64,000 nucleotides of DNA from Siphonodentalium dalli (lineage: Eukaryota > Mollusca > Scaphopoda > Gadilida > Siphonodentaliidae): assembly GCA_032622095.1 (NCBI GenBank), contig CP136062.1, positions 200,083,887 to 200,147,886 on the forward strand, read 5' to 3'. The notes under the pieces were generated by a model. It saw only the letters and a list, made by a program, of their open reading frames with translations. It was not told where the DNA came from and ran no database searches. Made by a program: the position numbers and the translations under genes. This document shows positions 58,660-64,000 of this stretch, piece after piece (the stretch's first letter is position 1; each line of letters starts with the position of its first letter).

Positions 58660-60845
58660 ATATAGAGAACTGGTGGTTGAGTGTGGGAGTAGTGGGGGAG
58701 TTAGTAGATCAATAATAGAGAACTGGTGGTTGAGTGTGGGCGTAGTGGGGGAGTTAGTAGATCAATAATAGAGAACTGGTGGTTGAGTGGGGGAGTTAGT
58801 AGATCAATAATAGAGAACTGGTGGTTGAGTGTGGGAGTAGTGGGTGAGTTAGTAGATCAATAATAGAGAACTGGTGGTTGAGTGTGGGAGTAATGGGGGA
58901 GTTAGTAGATCAATAATAGAGAACTGGTGGTTGAGTGTGGGAGTAGTGGGGGAGTTAGTAGATCAATAATAGAGAACTGGTGGTTGAGTGGGGGAGTTAG
59001 TAGATCAATAATAGAGAACTGGTGGTTGATTGTGGGAGTAGTGGGGGAGTTAGTAGATCAATAATAGAGAACTGGTGGTTGAGTGGGGGAGTTAGTAGAT
59101 CAATAATAGAGAACTGGTGGTTGAGTGTGGGAGTAGTGGGGGGGGGGGGGGTAGTAGATCAATAATAGAGAACTGGTGGTTGAGTGTGGGAGTAGTGGGG
59201 GAGTTAGTAGATCAATAATAGAGAACTGGTGGTTGAATGTGGGAGTAGTGGGGGAGTTAGTAGATCAATAATAGAGAACTGGTGGTTGAGTGGGGGAGTT
59301 AGTAGATCAATAATAGAGAACTGGGGGTTGATTGGGAGTAGTGGGGGAGTTAGTAGATCAATAATAGAGAACTGGTGGTTGAGTGTGGGAGTAGTGGGGG
59401 GGGGGGGTTAGTAGATCAATAATAGAGAACTGGTGGTTGAATGTGGGAGTAGTGGGGGAGTTAGTAGATCAATAATAGAGAACTGGTGGTTGAGTGGGGG
59501 AGTTAGTAGATCAATAATAGAGAACTGGTGGTTGAGTGGGGGAGTTAGTAGATCAATAATAGAGAACTGGTGGTTGATTGGGAGTAGTGGGGGAGTTAGT
59601 AGATCAATAATAGAGAACTGGTGGTTGAGTGTGGGAGTAGTGGGGGTGTTAGTAGATCAATAATATAGAGAACTGGTGGTTGAGTGTGGGAGTAGTGGGG
59701 GTGTTAGTAGATCAATAATATAGAGAACTGGTGGTTGAGTGTGGGAGTAGTGGGGGGGGGGGGGGTTAGTAGATCAATAATAGAGAACTGGTGGTTGAGT
59801 GTGGGAGTAGTGGGGGAGTTAGTAGATCAATAATAGAGAACTGGTGGTTGAGTGTGGGAGTAGTGGGGGGGGGGGTTAGTAGATCAATAATAGAGAACTG
59901 GTGGTTGAGTGTGGGAGTAGTGGGGAGTTAGTAGATCAATAATAGAGAACTGGTGGTTGAGTGTGGGAGTAGTGGGGGGGGGGGGGGGTTAGTAGATCAA
60001 TAATAGAGAACTGGTGGTTGAGTGTGGGAGTAGTGGGGGAGTTAGTAGATCAATAATAGAGAACTGGTGGTTGAGTGGGGGAGTTAGTAGATCAATAATA
60101 GAGAACTGGTGGTTGATTGGGAGTAGTGGGGGAGTTAGTAGATCAATAATAGAGAACTGATGGTTGAGTGTGGGCGTAGTGGGGGAGTTAGTAGATCAAT
60201 AATAGAGAACTGGTGGTTGAGTGTGGGAGTAGTGGGGGAGTTAGTAGATCAATAATAGAGAACTGGTGGTTGAGTGTGGAAGTAGTGGGGGAGTTAGTAG
60301 ATCAATAATAGAGAACTGGTGGTTGAGTGGGGGAGTTAGTAGATCAATAATAGAGAACTGGTGGTTGATTGGGAGTAGTGGGGGAGTTAGTAGATCAATA
60401 ATAGAGAACTGGTGGTTGAGTGGGGGAGTTAGTAGATCAATAATAGAGAACTGGTGGTTGAGTGTGGGAGTAGTGGGTGAGTTAGTAGATCAATAATAGA
60501 GAACTGGTGGCTGAGTGTGGGAGTAGTGGGTGAGTTAGTAGATCAATAATAGAGAACTGGTGATTGAGTGTGGGAGTAGTGCGGGGGGGGGGGGGTTAGT
60601 AGATCAATAATAGAGAATTGGTGATTGAGTGTGGGAGTAGTGGGGGAGTTAGTAGATCAATAATAGAGAACTGGTGGTTGAGTGTGGGAGTAGTGGGAGA
60701 GTTAGTAGATCAATAATAGAGAACTGGTGGTTGAGTGTGGGAGTAGTGGGGGAGTTAGTAGATCAATAATAGAGAACTGGTGGTTGAGTGTGGGAGTAGT
60801 GGGGGAGTTAGTAGATCAATAATAGAGAACTGGTGATTGAGTGGA
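58660..60845. repeat. G-rich satellite, 53-bp and 42-bp units, with poly-G runs
   Basis: The long unit is GTTAGTAGATCAATAATAGA, then GAACTGGTGGTTGAG, then TGTGGGAGTAGTGGGGGA. The short unit lacks 11 bp (TGTGGGAGTAG). At about seven junctions the GGGGGA is expanded into 9-14 Gs. Frames such as 59229-59411, 59433-59663 and 60266-60496 are translations of the satellite and are not genes. Confidence 0.96.
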
Positions 60846-60955
60846 GGAGTAACTCCATAAGTGGGGAGTCAGTAGATTACTAAACTGCGTAGTTCATATA
60901 CCGGTATACTAAGCCAAATTTCAGTCCTTCCTTGTGAATATATTTTTGTTTTTAT

Positions 60956-62910
60956 TCAGTTATCGAAACGCTTTGTTGCTATAGTATATTGCTGAATTAT
61001 ATCGAATAGTTTCGTATTTCTTTGGGACGAGATATATGGTATTCCGAAAATAACTTCGTTTATGCTAGGAAATTGAAGGCGTTCGCGAGTCAATTTATCA
61101 GCGAGGACGGCGCGCTCAGACTGATACAAGCGGCAGCTAAAGAAAAAATTAAAGACGTCGTCGGGTGGATTTCCACAGAAGCACACAGGGATGTCGGAGA
61201 TATAATTGTTAAACATATCAGAGCGGAGTTCGCTACACCTATTTCGGATACGACAGTGTAGGATGCTGTTTTTTCCGTTGTCATGTGTAGAAGTGCAAAG
61301 GAGGGGCGGGTGAGGGATCCAATAGTTGCAAATTAGTTTTAATATCGAATATTGGCCGACGTCAGTGATTAGTTTGGGAAATTTATTCCACTCAGTGGTT
61401 GCCGCCGGAAAAGGACTATTTGTAATGTTCTGTATTACAGAAATATGAATAACATTTATTGAGTTATTAACGAGACACCTCTTTATTGAGTTATTAACCA
61501 GACACCTCTTTATTGAGTTATTAACCAGACACCTCTTTATTGAGTTATTAACCAGACACCTCTTTATTGAGTTATTAACCAGACACCTCTTTATTGAGTT
61601 ATTAACCAGACACCTCTTTATTGAGTTATTAACCAGACACCTCTTTATTGAGTTATTAACCAGACACCTCTTTATTGAGTTATTAACCAGACACCTCTTT
61701 ATTGAGTTATTAACCAGACACCTCTTTATTGAGTTATTAACCAGACACCTCTTTATTGAGTTATTAACCAGACACCTCTTTATTGAGTTATTAACCAGAC
61801 ACCTCTTTATTGAGTTATTAACCAGACACCTCTTTATTGAGTTATTAACCAGACACCTCTTTATTGAGTTATTAACCAGACACCTCTTTATTGAGTTATT
61901 AACCAGACACCTCTTTATTGAGTTATTAACCAGACACCTCTTTATTGAGTTATTAACCAGACACCTCTTTATTGAGTTATTAACCAGACACCTCTTTATT
62001 GAGTTATTAACCAGACACCTCTTTATTGAGTTATTAACCAGACACCTCTTTATTGAGTTATTAACCAGACACCTCTTTATTGAGTTATTAACCAGACACC
62101 TCTTTATTGAGTTATTAACCAGACACCTCTTTATTGAGTTATTAACCAGACACCTCTTTATTGAGTTATTAACCAGACACCTCTTTATTGAGTTATTAAC
62201 CAGACACCTCTTTATTGAGTTATTAACCAGACACCTCTTTATTGAGTTATTAACCAGACACCTCTTTATTGAGTTATTAACCAGACACCTCTTTATTGAG
62301 TTATTAACCAGACACCTCTTTATTGAGTTATTAACCAGACACCTCTTTATTGAGTTATTAACCAGACACCTCTTTATTGAGTTATTAACCAGACACCTCT
62401 TTATTGAGTTATTAACCAGACACCTCTTTATTGAGTTATTAACCAGACACCTCTTTATTGAGTTATTAACCAGACACCTCTTTATTGAGTTATTAACCAG
62501 ACACCTCTTTGTTCTAGGGGAGTGTAGATCCTGGATAGGATGGGGCTTATTCGTTTGCTATTTTATTGACTAGTTGCAGTTTGTGTATCTGTCGCCTTCT
62601 ATCGAGAGAAGGCCACCCCATTTTCTGCAGAACTGTGTTTTAGATGCAGAGCGAGTGATGCCACTGACAATCCGCCCAGCTTCAATGTGTAGTCGATCGA
62701 GCTTATCTAGGAGATATTATGGTGCGCTGCCCCACACTACGTCGAGTAATCAAATAGGGGTAGTATATACGTTGTATAGATAATTTCAATTATTTTTCTG
62801 TCAAGTTGGTACTTCAGGCGCCTTAGTTGAGCTAGTCGAGAGACAATCCGATTGACCAGGCCGTCGATATGGGCATCCCGATTGAGGTTTGACTGTAGTT
62901 CCAGACCAAG
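60956..62910 (-). pseudogene. 5'-truncated LINE, RT C-terminus to knuckle, split by a 27-bp satellite
   Basis: On the minus strand the text begins near 62905 with LGLELQSNLNRDAHIDGLV, then RRLKYQL, DVVWGSAP and LDKLDRLHIEAGRIVSG. This is the thumb/C-terminal part of a non-LTR reverse transcriptase, with two stops. A frameshift leads to KLQLVNKIANE and APSYPG. After the satellite come NSPFPAATTEWNKFPK, LHCRIRNRCSELRSD and CFCGNPPDDVF...SC, ending at 60956. The knuckle lacks its usual His (Asn instead). The last frame is open from 62557 to 60956 across the satellite. The YXDD core and endonuclease are missing. CR1/L2/Jockey-like group; clade uncertain. Confidence 0.87.
61455..62510. repeat. 27-bp satellite, 39 nearly identical units
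   Basis: The unit is CTCTTTATTGAGTTATTAAC plus CAGACAC. TGAGTT at 61460 and 62486 are exactly 38 periods (1026 bp) apart, so no unit has gained or lost a base. Only the leftmost unit differs (CGAGACAC). One frame on each strand is open through all units: plus LFIELLTRH, minus RCLVNNSIK. Confidence 0.98.
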
Positions 62911-63240
62911 GTGTGACCTCTAGATGGGAGCCTCCTGTTTTGACCGAAATTCGTTGAAAAACATTCCCGCCAATTACCATCTTGGAATTTACTCAAATTT
63001 CATATGGATCTTCGGTGTGACTTCCAAATGGCAGCCAGCTTGAATATTACTCTTTGCATTACTAATTCGTTGGCACACCCTACAAGCCACATCCCTCATC
63101 CGATCATCGCCAAATTTCATATGGATCTTCGGTGTGACTTCCAAATTGCAGCCAGCTTGAATATTACTCTTTGCATTACTAAATTCGTTGGCACACCCTA
63201 CAAGCCACATCTCTCATCCGATCTCATCCGAATTTTGTTG
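62911..63240. repeat. 117-bp tandem duplication
   Basis: CAAATTTCATATGGATCTTC begins at 62994 and again at 63111; the copies are about 95 percent alike to about 63228. GAAAAACATGGCTGCCAGTG-like text before and after resembles the ends of another repeat. No gene. Confidence 0.8.
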
Positions 63241-64000
63241 AAAAACATGGCTGCCAGTGCAGCCATCTTGGATTCCAAAGTTGAACTACAGTGTCATTGA
63301 AACGATCATTTATATTTCTCTTGAATTTGATAACCGGTATATGATTCTGCCTAACGTTTTGTAGCATGTTTACTATTTGTCCCCGGTGCCCGATATGCTT
63401 TTGAATTCGTGTATACTCAAAAAGACGGGTGAGTGAGTTCATGCAAAAAGGATGAACATTTAATTCGTCGTGTTACTGACCCGGGTTTATCAATTGGCGG
63501 CGTGTATAGTACATGAGACTCTCGGGTGCCGATGCCCCGTGTTATGTGTCTACCCAAGTCCGTCTGTACTGCTAGCTGTGCATTCGTATCATTCTGATTG
63601 TAAATAACATACTTTTTCTATATGGCTGTACAAACGAGACTGTCTGATAATCTAACCGAGAACCATTTGTGATTCGGATGCGCACGGATGCAATAAAGAT
63701 ATTGAGAAGCGGCAAGCAGACAGATTGGAGAGATTGTTTCTTTGTGTTAGACTGCATGGTTCTCGTTAGACTGCATGGTTCTCGTTAGACTGCATGGTTC
63801 TCGTCGCGAAGCGTCCAGAGCCACGGTTCTATTCGCTATAGCAATGTCTACGATCACAAGTTATAGTTGCCGAATTCGGATAACATTACGCTCGTCCCAA
63901 ATTCCACGATATACTGGAAAATAAATGACACATAAAGTGGAATACTAAATCCCGATTAAGTACTGTGTCTCTCATGTGTTGACATATAGGTTTATGTGGA
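63241..64000. other. no gene; triple 19-bp repeat
   Basis: TTAGACTGCATGGTTCTCG occurs three times in tandem at 63747-63803. Frames on the minus strand at 63442-63224 and 63757-63572 show no domain. Nothing else is supported. Confidence 0.45.

Noticed and set aside
59229-60496. Three Gly/Ser/Trp-rich frames with the repeat SRSIIENWWL
   Set aside because: They exist only where 42-bp units keep frame; they are satellite translation.
61455-62510. CRISPR-like regular array
   Set aside because: The units are contiguous and identical with no unique spacers, and the host is an animal. It is a satellite. The 43-bp and 53-bp arrays were rejected for the same reason.

Overview
This is animal (eukaryotic) DNA with low gene content. 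There is no operon structure, no long intron-free gene and no prokaryotic signal. Instead there are 5'-truncated LINE pseudogenes, tRNA-derived SINE heads, many non-autonomous inverted-repeat DNA elements and several large satellites. The LINE C-termini and one SINE tail resemble repeats I associate with marine invertebrates. A mollusc or another lophotrochozoan is my best guess; that is inference, and the species cannot be fixed from this window.

Layout. 1-2110: GC/CpG-rich tract without a coherent gene. 2111-8000: AT-rich DNA with (GGAC)n patches, a field of diverged tandem repeats built around CTCGTCAATGAG, and a ~138-bp tandem repeat. 8681-10077: LINE pseudogene interrupted by a TTAA-flanked MITE (family A). 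10393-28750: seven copies or pieces of MITE family B, which carries near-perfect ~69-bp hairpins, plus a duplicated ~600-bp repeat, three SINE heads and one pair of duplicated exon-like segments. 30700-37400: more TIR elements, MITE families A and C, and a tandemly duplicated exon-like unit on the minus strand. 37639-40517: 43-bp satellite broken by a hAT-like element with an 8-bp target duplication. 40592-41792: MITEs D and B. 43203-46900: 53-bp satellite of about 70 units. 46920-47575: second LINE pseudogene. 51808-51924: a possible first exon of a secreted sushi-domain protein. 52318-57711: SINE, foldback-like element, nested palindromes, and MITEs A and D. 58660-60845: G-rich 53/42-bp satellite. 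60956-62910: third LINE pseudogene, with a 39-copy 27-bp satellite lying inside its reading frame.

How it works together. The recurring theme is TTAA. Families A, B, C and D and a fifth family at 54077-54440 all begin and end with TTAA, which is the target of piggyBac-type transposases. No transposase gene is in the window, so they would have to be mobilised in trans. Two family A copies sit inside reading frames, and removing the element with one TTAA leaves those frames continuous. No complete host gene can be modelled here. The exon-like segments (12191-12412, 13868-13960, 33679-34099, 34223-34441, 51808-51924) are candidates only. Features marked 'other' say what the stretches without genes hold.
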